Shown here in pieces: positions 20,601 through 31,099 of a stretch of DNA of 64,000 bases; the first letter of the stretch is position 1; the number at the start of each line of letters is the position of its first letter. A model generated the notes under the pieces. It was given only the letters and a program-made list of their open reading frames with translations. It was not told the origin of the DNA and did no database searches. The DNA lies in the NCBI GenBank assembly GCA_030407315.1, contig JALQPE010001688.1, positions 434,001 through 498,000 on the forward strand, written 5' to 3'. Source of the DNA: Asparagopsis taxiformis. Taxonomy: Eukaryota > Rhodophyta > Florideophyceae > Bonnemaisoniales > Bonnemaisoniaceae. The translations under genes and the position numbers were made by a program.

Positions 20601-21974
20601 TCCACTGACGCAAGCGAAGGATATCCCAATTGGATTATCGAGGGTATCCAAAGTTATGGCGACGAGGTGGCATGCTGCGCAGAAGTCAGTGTTCATGATG
20701 ACGATGACAACTTGGCAAAGATGGTCGAAAATTGTATAGATAAGCATGGAGCAACTGCTGGATATCAAATGATTGAACTATTGACAAGTATGGATCGGAC
20801 GTGCTATTTCCATAATACTAGTGCGAATGACATTCAAACGCACATACAAAACTATCTCATTCCGACACAATGGCCGCTTTCCGGACGTGTTATCCAGTAC
20901 TTGATGAACAGTTTGAGTAAGAATTGCACGCAACCATCGCAAGTGGATTTGAGTAGAAGTGCATTGCTCGTCAGTAGCGTTGCTTGCAAGTGGGATCTCC
21001 TTGATTGTACAAGTATTAGTTACGGGTCGTCCCTTGCAAAAAGCATCGTCGAGCAGGGAGGAGCCACGAAATATGCCATTTCTTCATTGACCAGTGCATT
21101 GGGTCGAAGTGGTGTGGCATATACGCAGAGCTTACCGCCGGAAGACAGGGATTTGACTCGAGCAGTGGAGCGTTTTTCACGAGCAGTTGGTGCCGGATTG
21201 GTTTTACATTTTGTTAGTTACAGTTACGAACATGGTGAGAGGGAGGTGAAGAGAGATGTGGCATCTGCCGTTTGTACGCTTGCTTCGAAGGTCTCCGAAT
21301 TCGCAGCAGTGGATGTTCTGGACAGCGCAATCTATGTCTCTGCGTTTATCCCATTTGCTGGCAATTGCGCTGAGGATGGAAAACATGATGCTTTGTTAAC
21401 AATGTCTCAAGGAATGCTCGAGGCATTGATTGAGGAGCGATTGAGTATGGGTGAGTGTAACTTGCCGGCATGGATTGATATGCCTCTGGACTTCTCGAAG
21501 AAGATTGAAGACAAAGTGGATGTGCTGTTTGAATGGGTCGGAGGGAGACGCAATGGAAGTGTTGGTTCTCAGGACACGAGACCAAGTGGAAAGAGTGTTC
21601 CACTCTATGTGGCCCTATCGCGTCTATTTATTGCTCTACTGTCTGTGTCAGATCGAGCTTGGAACCAGGTGGTTGCACAGCGCAACGAACAAGATGTTGG
21701 TTTAGTACTTTTACAAAACACTCTGGAGGTGTTGGAAGTATTGACGTTTCCTGACGAGCCGAGCTGTGCACTGTTTTCTGCGGCATGCAGGGAAAAACTT
21801 TTGTGCTTTGCCAGAGTAGGGCGATGCCAACTTGTGGAATTATTTTGCGTGACTGCCAATCGAGTGAAGGGTCCAGAAGCGCGACATAGTGATCTGGTTT
21901 CCGTTGTGTTGAAGAAATTCCCCTCGTTAGCCAGTGAAGTGCATGCCGCCATGCGGACAATGGGGATTGGTTGA
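17614..21974 (+). CDS. FANCA-like Fanconi anaemia core complex subunit
   Basis: Exons 17614-18351 and 18438-21974 (86-bp phase-0 intron with ACTAAC) encode 1424 residues; human FANCA has 1455. The start carries a basic KKRRR motif, a likely nuclear signal. The best match is around residues 410-560: LMELVPLEPLEFLRMNYFV, SRDYLALVRTRISDL, KALQEAICAVVDFTKTNGSVP and FHRHHFRTTTLRALLDA align in order with human FANCA LSELVPFESPRYLQVHIL, LTDYISLAKTRLADL, ALQDVEKAIMVFEHTGNIP and FRRPYYVSHFLPALL. The rest is alpha-solenoid-like with little recognisable motif content. In vertebrates FANCA scaffolds the core complex (with FANCG and FAAP20) that lets FANCL ubiquitinate FANCD2-FANCI at DNA crosslinks. I made this call from memory of human FANCA; a profile search should confirm it. 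The next gene, tail-to-tail, is the dNTP-supplying RNR2. Confidence 0.75.
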
Positions 21975-22249
21975 ATGATCTTTCGCGCTATTTCGTATCA
22001 TTGGATAGTCGTCCAACATAGAATCTTTGACAGTTACATGAAGTCGATTTATTACCAGAGGTCTGACGATGCAACCTTGACAAGTACCGCTACCTATTAC
22101 AATTACATATAGAACAATGCTACGAAAATCAAAGTAGAGACGACCTGTGTCATAAGGCTCAGTTATGTACAGTGTTTTTGACGCGCACCGAGTGTGATTC
22201 TGGGGCGGCGCCGAGCAGGAAGGCAGGAAGCGTTCGCTACCTCTACTCC

Positions 22250-23377
22250 TCAGAAATCACAATCTAGTGAAAACTTGTTATCCGACCTGTTTGCAGTCAC
22301 GCCTGCTTTCTGATATTCACCGACTCTTCTTTCGAAAAAGTTTGTCTTACCCTGAATGGAAATGAGTTCCATCCATTCGAACGGTTGCTTTGCATTATAC
22401 ACCTTTCCGTAACCAAGCGACAAGAGCAATCTATCAGCACAGTAGCGAATGTACTCCTTCATCATTTCTGAGTTCATTCCAATGAGATCCACAGGAAGTG
22501 AATCGCTCACAAACTCAATTTCACATTCCACAGCATCACAAATGATCTCATGAATACGTTGCTCGGACAACCGCGCCGCCTTGGGGATCATTGAATACAA
22601 CAGACACGCATGATCGCAATGCAGGCCTTCGTCACGTGAAATGAGCTCGTTGGAGAACGTCAGGCCAGGCATGAGGCCGCGCTTTTTGAGGTAGAAAATC
22701 GCGCAGAAAGAGCCCGAGAAGAAGATACCTTCCACGGCGGCAAAGGCCACAAGCCGTTCCGCAAAGGATGCATCGGAAGAAATCCAGCGAATGGCCCAAT
22801 CAGCCTTGCGTGCCACACACGGAATTTCATCAATGGCTCGGAAGAGCATGCTCTTCTCCTGTGGGTCCTTGATATATGTATCGAGCAACAAGGAGTAGGT
22901 CTCTGAATGAATGTTCTCCATTGCGGCTTGGAAGCCGTAGAAGCAGCGCGCCTCTGGGATCTGCACGTCATTGCAGAAACGCTCGATGAGATTTTCCAGC
23001 ACAATACCGTCCGAGGCGGCGAAGAATGCTAGTACATGCTTAATGAAATGCTGCTCCGGGTCCGTGAGGTTGTTCCAGTCGGCCATATCTGCAGAGAGGT
23101 CAATTTCCTCAGCGGTCCAGAAGGCCGCCTGATGTTTCTTGTACAGATCCCAAATAGCCGGGTGACGAATTGGGAAGAGTGTGTAGCGGTCCGCAGACTC
23201 TGCAGTGAATATGGCTGGCACGGCATTCTGCTTGGGGTCTGTCGAGGCATCGGACTGGCTGTCGGTAACGTCCGAGACCGATTCCAAAATTTCGGAGACT
23301 GGTTTTGTGTTTGACATTTGGACTGGGCTATTGCTGGGCGATTCAGGAATGCAGGCAGGACTGGTAGAGATTGTCAT
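22250..23377 (-). CDS. RNR2: Ribonucleoside-diphosphate reductase small subunit (R2)
   Basis: A single exon encodes 375 residues; the first ATG is at 23377 (a TTG further upstream was not used). The N-terminal 60 residues are Ser/Pro-rich and variable. The di-iron helical core follows: [61 protein letters not shown] near residue 159 (the radical tyrosine and two iron ligands), [15 protein letters not shown] and [13 protein letters not shown]. The C-terminus NKFSLDCDF is the tail peptide that docks on the R1 subunit, as in animal and plant R2. R2 generates the tyrosyl radical needed to make deoxynucleotides. A cluster of E2F-type sites lies 100-250 bp upstream of the start, fitting S-phase expression. 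Confidence 0.97.
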   Translation of the reverse strand: MTISTSPACIPESPSNSPVQMSNTKPVSEILESVSDVTDSQSDASTDPKQNAVPAIFTAESADRYTLFPIRHPAIWDLYKKHQAAFWTAEEIDLSADMADWNNLTDPEQHFIKHVLAFFAASDGIVLENLIERFCNDVQIPEARCFYGFQAAMENIHSETYSLLLDTYIKDPQEKSMLFRAIDEIPCVARKADWAIRWISSDASFAERLVAFAAVEGIFFSGSFCAIFYLKKRGLMPGLTFSNELISRDEGLHCDHACLLYSMIPKAARLSEQRIHEIICDAVECEIEFVSDSLPVDLIGMNSEMMKEYIRYCADRLLLSLGYGKVYNAKQPFEWMELISIQGKTNFFERRVGEYQKAGVTANRSDNKFSLDCDF

Positions 23378-23479
23378 GGTCGTAGATAGCGGGCACTTAT
23401 TACGGAAGGTCAAGGAGTGTTGCGGAGTGGGATGGATTGGGTTTTTATAGGCGTGTGTAGTTGGGTAAAATGGGCTGGA

Positions 23480-23629
23480 TTGGCGCGAAATTGGAGCCTT
23501 GGAGGTCGGCTATACAATCTTGGACGAGATGTCGGATGCAGGAGAGTTACGAGTTGGCGCCATATACAAAATTTTGATAAATTCTACGTTGGCGCGCTTT
23601 TGCCGCATTTGGGCGCCATTTGGCGCCAA
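23480..23629 (-). promoter_or_regulatory. Cluster of E2F/DP-type sites upstream of RNR2
   Basis: Five sites sit within 150 bp: TTGGCGCGAAA (23480-23490; TTTCGCGCCAA on the other strand), TTGGCGCCAT (23554), TTGGCGCGC (23589), TTTGGGCGCC (23608) and the palindrome TTTGGCGCCAA (23619-23629). The consensus TTTSSCGC is that of E2F/DP factors, known regulators of R2 genes in plants and animals. Binding is inferred, but the density is far above that elsewhere in the window. Confidence 0.7.
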
Positions 23630-24701
23630 TAATAAATTTAATTCACAGCCGCATCGCCGTCGTTCATCCCTCTGCTCAGATGCCCCGAGACAGCCTGTCT
23701 GATTCCACGTCGACCTGACGTATGTTATTCGTGCGATGCCCCGGTCGGCATCTCGACAAACCGCGCCATTGATGATCAAGTAGAATTGACTCGCACACCT
23801 TTCCCGCTCGTAATGAGTAACCGTCATGCCGCGCGCGCACAGTATTCCGTCACCATATTCGCGCGCACTCATCATAGTCTGAACAACCTGCTGTTCGCAC
23901 GTTATGGCAAACGCAGATCTTCCGTGTCTTGTTTATCACGATCATCCCATTTGGCCCTGCACGTAATCTTTTATTCTTCATCGCATGAAGTGATGTTGCC
24001 TCTCTGACGGCTGACCACATTTCTATATTCGCCCATGGATTTCTTAAGAGGCAGCTATAACACTGCGCTAAGATTCATGAACTCCTTCATGGCTGTCGCA
24101 ATTCTCAACAGTGTGCGCCGTCCTTGTTTAATTTTGATCACTTCTGTTGCAGAAGTGGCCAAAATTGAACCATTGACATCCTGCACGCATTTCAACCAGC
24201 GAGCTTGCTGTCCTCCTGCGATACTCTTACGACTGTAACGTCTAACAGAGTCGGAAGTGACAGGATAATATCCAAGCCACATAGTTTCATCTAGTCTTGT
24301 TCTGTTTCATATGCCTTTCCCCACCAGAGTGTACACAAAACTTTGACCTTTGTTGATGCACACCACTCACTGTCGCATATCTCCTATCAACATGCCTACA
24401 AAAGTTGTGACTGTCACAACGAGCCCACGGCTCAATGTATATTCCAATTACTGGAGTGATATTCAACAATGCTGCATCATTTCTATGTTTTACGTTCCTA
24501 ACCATATGGATGTGATCCACCTTATGCGCAGTTTCAACTGTGTGTACGAGGTGGCTCTCGAACCAACCTATTCCCATTCACACATCGCTACACCAATCCC
24601 TAAAGGCATCTAGCAACACAAAAATATCAACAGTCCAGTCGTGCACGCGTTGACCATGAACTTGGACCTCCCCTCTTATCAGTCAGTCATCCCAGTTAAA
24701 C
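23630..24701. other. Intergenic region, no supported gene
   Basis: The region runs between the E2F cluster and the 3' end of the aminopeptidase gene. A 67-codon plus-strand frame at 24035-24238 begins with a hydrophobic stretch but resembles nothing known. Other frames overlap each other. No RNA gene was seen. Confidence 0.45.
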
Positions 24702-26552
24702 CTAACTCAGTGGAGCAGTGTTTCTTTGCAACCAAGCAAGCGTTTCACTATCATCCTGCAACAATGGTGACAACTTTGCGAAGCATTCCTTGTGATAGTT
24801 GTCAATCCACTCTCTGTCACTATTCGACAATAGCGATACATCGATCATGTTTGCCTGAATGGGAGAAAACGTCACATGCTCCATGCCGTAAAATGGTTTC
24901 TCTTTGCCGCCAGGCGGACCCTTCACATCAGCTTCAACGATGATGCACAAATTTTCAATACGAATTCCAAACTTGTCTTCCTCGTAGTACCCCGGTTCAT
25001 TACTAGTGATGAATCCAGGTTCTAGTGCCGTGCCAAGGGCTTGATCCTTGAACGAAATAACATGCGGGCCTTCATGTACATTCAAATGCGATCCTACCCC
25101 GTGCCCTGTGCCATGCTTGTAGTCCAGACCAACTTTCCACAACGCCTGTCGCGCAAATCCGTCCAGCACATGCCCAGTGGTACCCTTGGGGAAAATGAGC
25201 GTGTCGATGGCAATGTGACCTTGCAAAACGCGTGTGAAACACTCTTTCTGCCAGGCAGTGGGTGTGCCAAAATGCATGGTCCGTGTTACATCCGTCGTAC
25301 CATCTTTGTACTGTGCTCCAGAATCAACGAGATACACCTTGTCCGTCGTAATGTTCATGCACGTCTCGCGTTCCGGCCTATAATGAATCACGGCTGCATT
25401 GGAGCCTGAGCTGGAAATGGTTGGGAACGAAAGCGACACAAACATTTCCTGCTCCGATCGCAGCCCGTCCAGCTTATCTGCCGCCTCACATTCGCTAGGA
25501 GTATGTCCAAGATTTACCACTTCATTTTCGAGCCAGCATAAAAATTTAGCCAAAGCAACGCCATCTCGCACATGCGACGCACGCATTCCATCTAGTTCGA
25601 CGTCGTTCTTCTTTGCCTTTGCCAGCGATATTGGGCCTTGTTTCTTGATGGTTTGGATGTCGCCATTGGCAGTTTCCAAAGTGTGCATGATGGCATAGTT
25701 ACAATTATTCGGATCCATCCACACCCTGGATGAGTCATCCCATGACTTTTGCGCAAGATCTGACAACAAGGCATCATATGGCATAACGGTCACGTCGTTT
25801 TGCTTCAGATGATCGGCAACCTCATCTGAGAAGCGAGTTTCGTTCACGTAGAGTGTGGTTTGGGATTGGGTCAAGGTAACATAAGCCCAAAAGACGGGAT
25901 TATAATCGACATCGGCTCCGCGCAGATTTAGTAACCAAGCGATTTCGTCCAACGCACTAACAATAAGCATGGAAGCATCCTTACTGGCCATTTTAGTTCG
26001 GAGCAGCTTGAGCTTGGCTTGCACGGGAGTACCAGCCTGTTTTGTAGAATGTACGACAATGGTAGCAGCGGGATGTGCTGGACGCGCGGATGACCAAACT
26101 TGATCTACGAGATTCGGAACATCGTTAGGCAGCGTGACGAGAGAAATCGACGGAGAGAGATCGGAAGACAAGATGGCGTCATTGAAGCGATTCATTGTGT
26201 TGATAGAAACGGTCTTGCCATCTATAGCTACCTTTGAACCAGGCGGGAGATTTTTGGCGAGCCACTCCTCGATGCTCGGATCTTCGTGCACCTTCATCAT
26301 AGTGTACACCTGAGGATCCAACTGTTTGGCCGCTTGTACAAAATAGCGGCCATCGGTCCAACAATAGGCGGCGTCCATGGTGACGAGAGCTGCGCCAGCG
26401 GATCCGTCAAATCCGGAAATAAAGGCGCGTCTCTCATCGCAAGCGGCGACATATTCTGACATATGGGCGTCCTCGCTTGGAATGACAAAGGCATGATAGT
26501 GATGGTTGGCCATGACAGCGCGCAGGGCGGCAACACGCTGAGAGCTAGTCAT
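24702..26552 (-). CDS. Cytosolic Xaa-Pro aminopeptidase (aminopeptidase P, M24B)
   Basis: Starting at ATG 26552 the protein has 616 residues, matching human XPNPEP1 (623). Upstream in-frame codons run back to a TGA without any ATG, which decides the start. Residues 1-310 hold the two N-terminal creatinase-like domains (FVIPSEDAHMSEYVAACDERRAFISGF..WTDGRYFVQA, ALDEIAWLLNLRG). The catalytic pita-bread domain has the metal ligands in order: DSGAQYKDGTTDVTR near 405 (two Asp), HGTGHGVGSHLNVHEGP near 484 (His), NEPGYYEEDKFGIRIEN near 517 (Glu) and MEHVTFSPIQ near 557 (Glu). The enzyme removes N-terminal residues preceding proline and uses two manganese ions. No signal or transit peptide was seen, so it is probably cytosolic. 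Confidence 0.95.
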   Translation of the reverse strand: MTSSQRVAALRAVMANHHYHAFVIPSEDAHMSEYVAACDERRAFISGFDGSAGAALVTMDAAYCWTDGRYFVQAAKQLDPQVYTMMKVHEDPSIEEWLAKNLPPGSKVAIDGKTVSINTMNRFNDAILSSDLSPSISLVTLPNDVPNLVDQVWSSARPAHPAATIVVHSTKQAGTPVQAKLKLLRTKMASKDASMLIVSALDEIAWLLNLRGADVDYNPVFWAYVTLTQSQTTLYVNETRFSDEVADHLKQNDVTVMPYDALLSDLAQKSWDDSSRVWMDPNNCNYAIMHTLETANGDIQTIKKQGPISLAKAKKNDVELDGMRASHVRDGVALAKFLCWLENEVVNLGHTPSECEAADKLDGLRSEQEMFVSLSFPTISSSGSNAAVIHYRPERETCMNITTDKVYLVDSGAQYKDGTTDVTRTMHFGTPTAWQKECFTRVLQGHIAIDTLIFPKGTTGHVLDGFARQALWKVGLDYKHGTGHGVGSHLNVHEGPHVISFKDQALGTALEPGFITSNEPGYYEEDKFGIRIENLCIIVEADVKGPPGGKEKPFYGMEHVTFSPIQANMIDVSLLSNSDREWIDNYHKECFAKLSPLLQDDSETLAWLQRNTAPLS

Positions 26553-27204
26553 GGCTTTGATGTCTGACGGTAACGCCTGGGTAGGCGCACCGTTTTCACG
26601 CGTACGCTTAATATTGGAGGATGTTGGTGCGGGATTCGGTTGTGAGTGTTTCGGGCAGGGAGTGGTTGATGACAAAGCAAGGTTGGAAGCACAGATCTGC
26701 GATGTGGCAAATGACGTAAGGGAGGTATTATTGTGAGCGCCAATGTGTTGTGTTCAACTCGATTGGCATTCCACTTGCTGTCAGCAAAGTCTGCGGTGTA
26801 ACTGCGTGTTGAAATGGAAATGAATTTGGAATGTACGCAGTGAATACAGTACAAAATATTTGGGAATTAGTCACAAAAACCTGAAATATTTTTCGCAAGC
26901 ACAGCAAGAGCAGATACATGATGGCCATGGTGGCAAATTTTAATTCGCTTTGTATCGCATTGCACAACATCTCCAGCAAGTGGGCGCGTGGTCATGAAAC
27001 AATCCCACATGTCATGGTGTACGCTGCTGTGCCCACGCAACCGATTTGCGCAACAAATTCAGCCCTAATTTCAAGCCATTCACAGCCACAAACACGATCA
27101 ATTGTTGCGTCCAAGATCCATACATCATCACTCCTCTGCGATCCGCTGTGACAATCGGTGCTCGCATCGATAGCATCCCGTTCATCAAACCAATCCCAAC
27201 TATC
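26553..27204. promoter_or_regulatory. Divergent promoter region of aminopeptidase P and glutamine synthetase
   Basis: A 652-bp spacer separates divergent start codons. The glutamine synthetase frame stays open back to about 27046, but the added residues look like translated leader, not protein. No clear regulatory motif was seen. Confidence 0.4.
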
Positions 27205-28419
27205 ATGGCGCCCATTCCTGCCTTTGTTTCATCCGGTCTCGGCCTCGCCGCTCGCACAGCAAACATTGCCGTCAACGCGCGTACCAGCATCCGACCAGCA
27301 CCGCTCGCATCCACACCCGTCCGCCATGCCGCTCGTTTCACCATGAATGCCACCAGCGCCGATGACGAGCTCACCAAACTGCTCAACCTCCCGCTCCCAT
27401 CCTCCATCATTCAAGCCGAGTACGTCTGGCTCGATGCCGACTACAAACTTCGATCCAAGGGCCGCACCGTCAAGGCAGGCATTACCACTCCTGCCGATCT
27501 CCCCGAATGGAATTATGACGGAAGCTCGACCGGCCAGGCACCTGGAGAGAACTCGGATGTGTTGCTCAAGCCCGTGGCAATTTTCAAGGACCCCTTCCGT
27601 GGCGGAGACCATATCCTCGTCATGTGTGACACGTACGATTCCAAGGGAGACCCCCTTCCGACCAATACTCGCTACTCGTGCAATAAGGTCATGTCCAATG
27701 CCAAGAACCTCGAGCCGTGGTTCGGTCTCGAACAGGAGTACTTCCTCATCGACCCCGCCACCGGTAAGCCATTGGGCTTCCCTGCCGACGGCGAGCCCGC
27801 TCCCCAGGGTCCGTACTATTGCGGTATCGGCGCGGAGAATGCTTTCGGCCGCGAGATTGCAGAGGCTAGCTGGCGCGCACAGCTCTATGCAGGGATCAAG
27901 GTCGGAGGTATCAATGCTGAGGTGGCACCTGGTCAGTGGGAGTTCCAAGTCGGCCCCTGCGAAGGCATTGAGGAGGGCGACATGATGTGGATTGCTCGTT
28001 ACATTTTGGAACGTGTCGCTGAGATTGCCGGCTACATTGTCAACTACGATCCCAAGCCAGTCAAGGGTGACTGGAACGGTTCCGGATGTCATTCCAACTT
28101 TTCGACAAAAGAAATGCGCGAGGATGGAGGATACGAAAAGGCAATTGTCCCCGCCCTCGACCGTCTTGGTTCCTACCAGGAGGAGCATATCTTGGCGTAT
28201 GGTGAAGGTAACGATCAGCGCTTAACTGGACAACATGAGACGGCGCCCATTACAGAATACCGCTGGGGTATTTCCGATCGTGGTGCCTCATGCCGCGTTG
28301 GTACCAGTGTTGTCAAAGAAGGAAAGGGCTATTTCGAAGATCGTCGCCCGGCAGGGAATTGCGATCCCTATGTTGTCACCAAGCTCTTGGTGAAGAACGG
28401 ATGCGGTGTTTCTGAGTAG
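27205..28419 (+). CDS. Plastid-type glutamine synthetase (GSII)
   Basis: A single exon encodes 404 residues from ATG 27205. The first 50 residues ([20 protein letters not shown], then Arg/Ala/Ser/Pro-rich to about residue 50) form a plastid transit peptide with the early Phe typical of red-algal and glaucophyte preproteins. The enzyme follows: [33 protein letters not shown] near 100, the catalytic EQEYFL block, [26 protein letters not shown] near 290 and [10 protein letters not shown] at the end. This is eukaryotic GSII, which makes glutamine from glutamate, ammonium and ATP. In photosynthetic cells the plastid form assimilates ammonium from nitrite reduction and recycling. The codon use is GC-richer than in neighbours, as expected of a strongly expressed gene. 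Confidence 0.96.
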   Translation: MAPIPAFVSSGLGLAARTANIAVNARTSIRPAPLASTPVRHAARFTMNATSADDELTKLLNLPLPSSIIQAEYVWLDADYKLRSKGRTVKAGITTPADLPEWNYDGSSTGQAPGENSDVLLKPVAIFKDPFRGGDHILVMCDTYDSKGDPLPTNTRYSCNKVMSNAKNLEPWFGLEQEYFLIDPATGKPLGFPADGEPAPQGPYYCGIGAENAFGREIAEASWRAQLYAGIKVGGINAEVAPGQWEFQVGPCEGIEEGDMMWIARYILERVAEIAGYIVNYDPKPVKGDWNGSGCHSNFSTKEMREDGGYEKAIVPALDRLGSYQEEHILAYGEGNDQRLTGQHETAPITEYRWGISDRGASCRVGTSVVKEGKGYFEDRRPAGNCDPYVVTKLLVKNGCGVSE

Positions 28420-28805
28420 GCAGTCCATGGATAGGCTTTGGTGTGAGATGTAGTGGCCAGGTCATTTGAACTCCACATTTTGTCTCATAGGCATAGGTGC
28501 TGCTAATGGATTTGGTTCCGATACGTGTGTGCATCTCATAAAAATTATTTCATATAAACGTACAGAACTTTACAACACTTCATAATTAGACAGTTGGTAG
28601 GTTCAACTGTAACTAGCTCAAAGGCATATACCTATGCACACCGAGAATCCCCAATACTACGATAGACTTCACGTACAGGTATTAACAAGGATAGCGTGGA
28701 ACGAATTGACCTTTTTGTGCCAACGATGACTCCGCTGCAGGATCCCGACTGTCTGCACCCAAAAAGCACAGAGTGAACAAGTAATGAAAAAATCAACCAA
28801 CATCC
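28420..28805. other. Intergenic region between convergent genes
   Basis: This is a 386-bp A/T-rich stretch between the stops of glutamine synthetase and UTP15. It should contain both 3' UTRs. Nothing else was seen. Confidence 0.45.
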
Positions 28806-30589
28806 TCAACTTGCTACCTTCGATGCATAGAACACGGCTTCAGCTGCACCTTGCAGAATAGTCATTTCCTGAGTCACTGCAACCTCTTTCCGAATATTGA
28901 CAAGGATGCTATAAAGATGCGAGTCTGCAACCTCATTCTGGCCAAAGTGGCGTCCATATATATCTAAGATGAGGTTCAACAGATGGGAAAGTCGCAACGA
29001 GTACTGTGGATCGCGCATGTTCTTCCGGATGATTTTCAACAGCGGACAGAGTTCCTCTATGGTCCTGCCTTTCAGAGCATCGCGCAGCTTCTCACGCAAG
29101 ATTAGCTCCTCAACGACACCGACGACAACACTGGCGTTACGAGTATCCACTGCTCGATCTAGAGCTTCACTGAACTGATGCTTTCTGAGGCAAATATCGT
29201 AATCCTTCAGTCGCGTCTTTTTCATACCACGGACGATAACATCACGCGAGTCTGTTGGTGTACTGCCACCTTTGCGGTCAAAATATCGACGAGTACCCGG
29301 ACGAGGCTGGTCGAGATCCTGATCCAACCGCTCGAAGCCACGACCCCATCCTTCAAAATCCCGCTCGCGGAGCCCACCTGCTGGACCTGCGGGCTGGAGA
29401 TCCTTCTTAAAGTTATGAGAAGCACGAACGTCAACAGTGCCGTCAGCCATCCCGACACCGTATCTTTTGCCGTCGGGAGAGATTGAAACAGACATAACAT
29501 GCGATGGGAAAGACATTGCGCCTTTGCTTTCGAAGCTTGACAGATCATGCAGCTTGAGACGACCATCCAGACCACCTGTCGCTAATGTACCAGACTCCGA
29601 GTGAACAGCCCCACAGGTTACGGCCTTGGCGTGCGAAGCTATTCTGTGGACTAGCTTTCCACCAGCAAAGAAGTCCCAAACCTTGGCCTCCGGCCCTCCA
29701 ATGGTAATAGCCCGAGCACCGCCAGGCAGAATTTGAACATCGTCAACCTGGTACTTGTGATCGAGAGTGAACAGACATTTTTGGGTGCGGAGGTCGTACA
29801 AACGCGCAAAACGATCAGCAGATCCAACCATCCACACATGGCGAGAGGCAGGAGAAGCGCTCTGCGACCGGATGTAATCGTTCGCATCGTCCAAGGAAAA
29901 AAGGCTTTTGGCAGTAGGTAGATCCCATACTTTGAGCGTTGAATCATCAGAGCCAGTCATTATTCGTAGTCCATCAGAACTAAACCGCGCAGTTCGAACT
30001 GGACTGATGTGGAGAACATAATTCAGACAAAGGCAGGTTAGAAAATAGAATCGAGACTCGCGACCAATCAGCAGCTCTGATACGCATGGATCAGTGAAAT
30101 TCGAAAGACTATTAAGATGTAGATGTCCTCATTGGCTAGTAGTCCTAGGAGTGAACTAAAAAGCTCATCATTTCCAGGTAACTTAGAGCGATGCAACGAC
30201 ATGACATGAACTTACCCTTTGTGTCCCTTCAAGTCTCGTAAGATGGCACGACTTGCCATGTCGAAGACTCTGGCAGAACCATCAGCACAACCAGCGACCA
30301 GAAGACGACCATCGTGCTTAAAGTGCGGGCTGTAAGCAACGTCCTTAAAACGACTAATGGTTCTACGAATCTGATCCGCATACGCGTCTATGATCGAGAC
30401 CGAATAACCTGAGGCAGCTGCAAGCTCGTAAGGTGCACGGGGCGAAAAGCACACGTCTGTGACAGGGTCTTGGAGGGCATGATGAGACACTGAACGAAGT
30501 GAAAGAAGGTTGTGAATGTCAGAAGAGGGAACTAACAATGTTTCTTGCTGCCCTCGACCCACGTTGAGGGGAACAAATGCTTCACCCAT
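28806..30589 (-). CDS. UTP15: UTP15, WD-repeat component of the U3 snoRNP (SSU processome)
   Basis: Exons 30589-30216 and 30003-28806 are joined across a 212-bp intron (GTAAGT..ATCAG, with CTAAC). The product is 523 residues (human UTP15 518). The junction restores LKGHKGPVRTARFSSDG, a perfect WD-repeat boundary. Residues 40-330 form a seven-bladed WD40 propeller (DPVTDVCFSP, MTGSDDSTLKVWDL, LATGGLDGRLKLHDL). The C-terminal UTP15 domain (residues 370-520) has KKTRLKDYDICLRKHQFSEALD. UTP15 belongs to the t-UTP/UTP-A complex that binds the 5' end of pre-rRNA in the nucleolus and starts assembly of the small-subunit processome. This intron is the longest in the window. Confidence 0.9.
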
Positions 30590-30872
30590 TCTGTCTACGG
30601 CGATGGGAGCCCCGTATCGACGTCATGTAAGGCGAAAGACGCGACCGTGCCGATGCGGTATTAGAGTTTGCATAAAACAGGGCTTCAAGTCGAATTTATA
30701 GCCATTTAGCCAACCTCACTGAAGCACCGTCGTCGGCACCAGACGTGCATCTGTGAGTGGGCAATGCTGATTTCTGATAAAAAATGGAACACGTTGCGTG
30801 GTGGTGAACTTTGTCAATGTAAGCTAGGGTTATGAGTCGTGCTTTACAGAAAAATTGATTTAAAACCATGGC

Positions 30873-30884
30873 TTGGCGCCAAAA
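30873..30884 (+). promoter_or_regulatory. E2F-type site in the UTP15/RPA1 divergent promoter
   Basis: TTGGCGCCAAAA lies about 216 bp upstream of the RPA1 ATG and 284 bp upstream of the UTP15 ATG, within a 510-bp spacer (30590-31099) that otherwise holds nothing recognisable. It contains the palindromic core seen upstream of RNR2. Control of RPA1 is the more likely role because RPA1 is an S-phase gene. Confidence 0.6.
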
Positions 30885-31099
30885 TGAAAATGAATATGAA
30901 TCTGACCGCAACGCCTCTCATGCTCATACAGCACATCCCACCGAGTAAAACGCTGTGTTCCCGCCAATATCTGCTGCCGACCTGATCACTCCTGAGCTAG
31001 GACCATACGTGCGCTGCACTCCATTGTCGGTCTCTGACGCAGTCGACTGTCCTCACCTTGAACACACGCCACTATCCTCAAGTCTGTCGATCTTTGAAG

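Noticed and set aside
27229..28188. 319-codon minus-strand frame across glutamine synthetase
   Set aside because: It is the antisense shadow of a highly biased, GC-rich coding sequence; the plus strand is unmistakable GSII.
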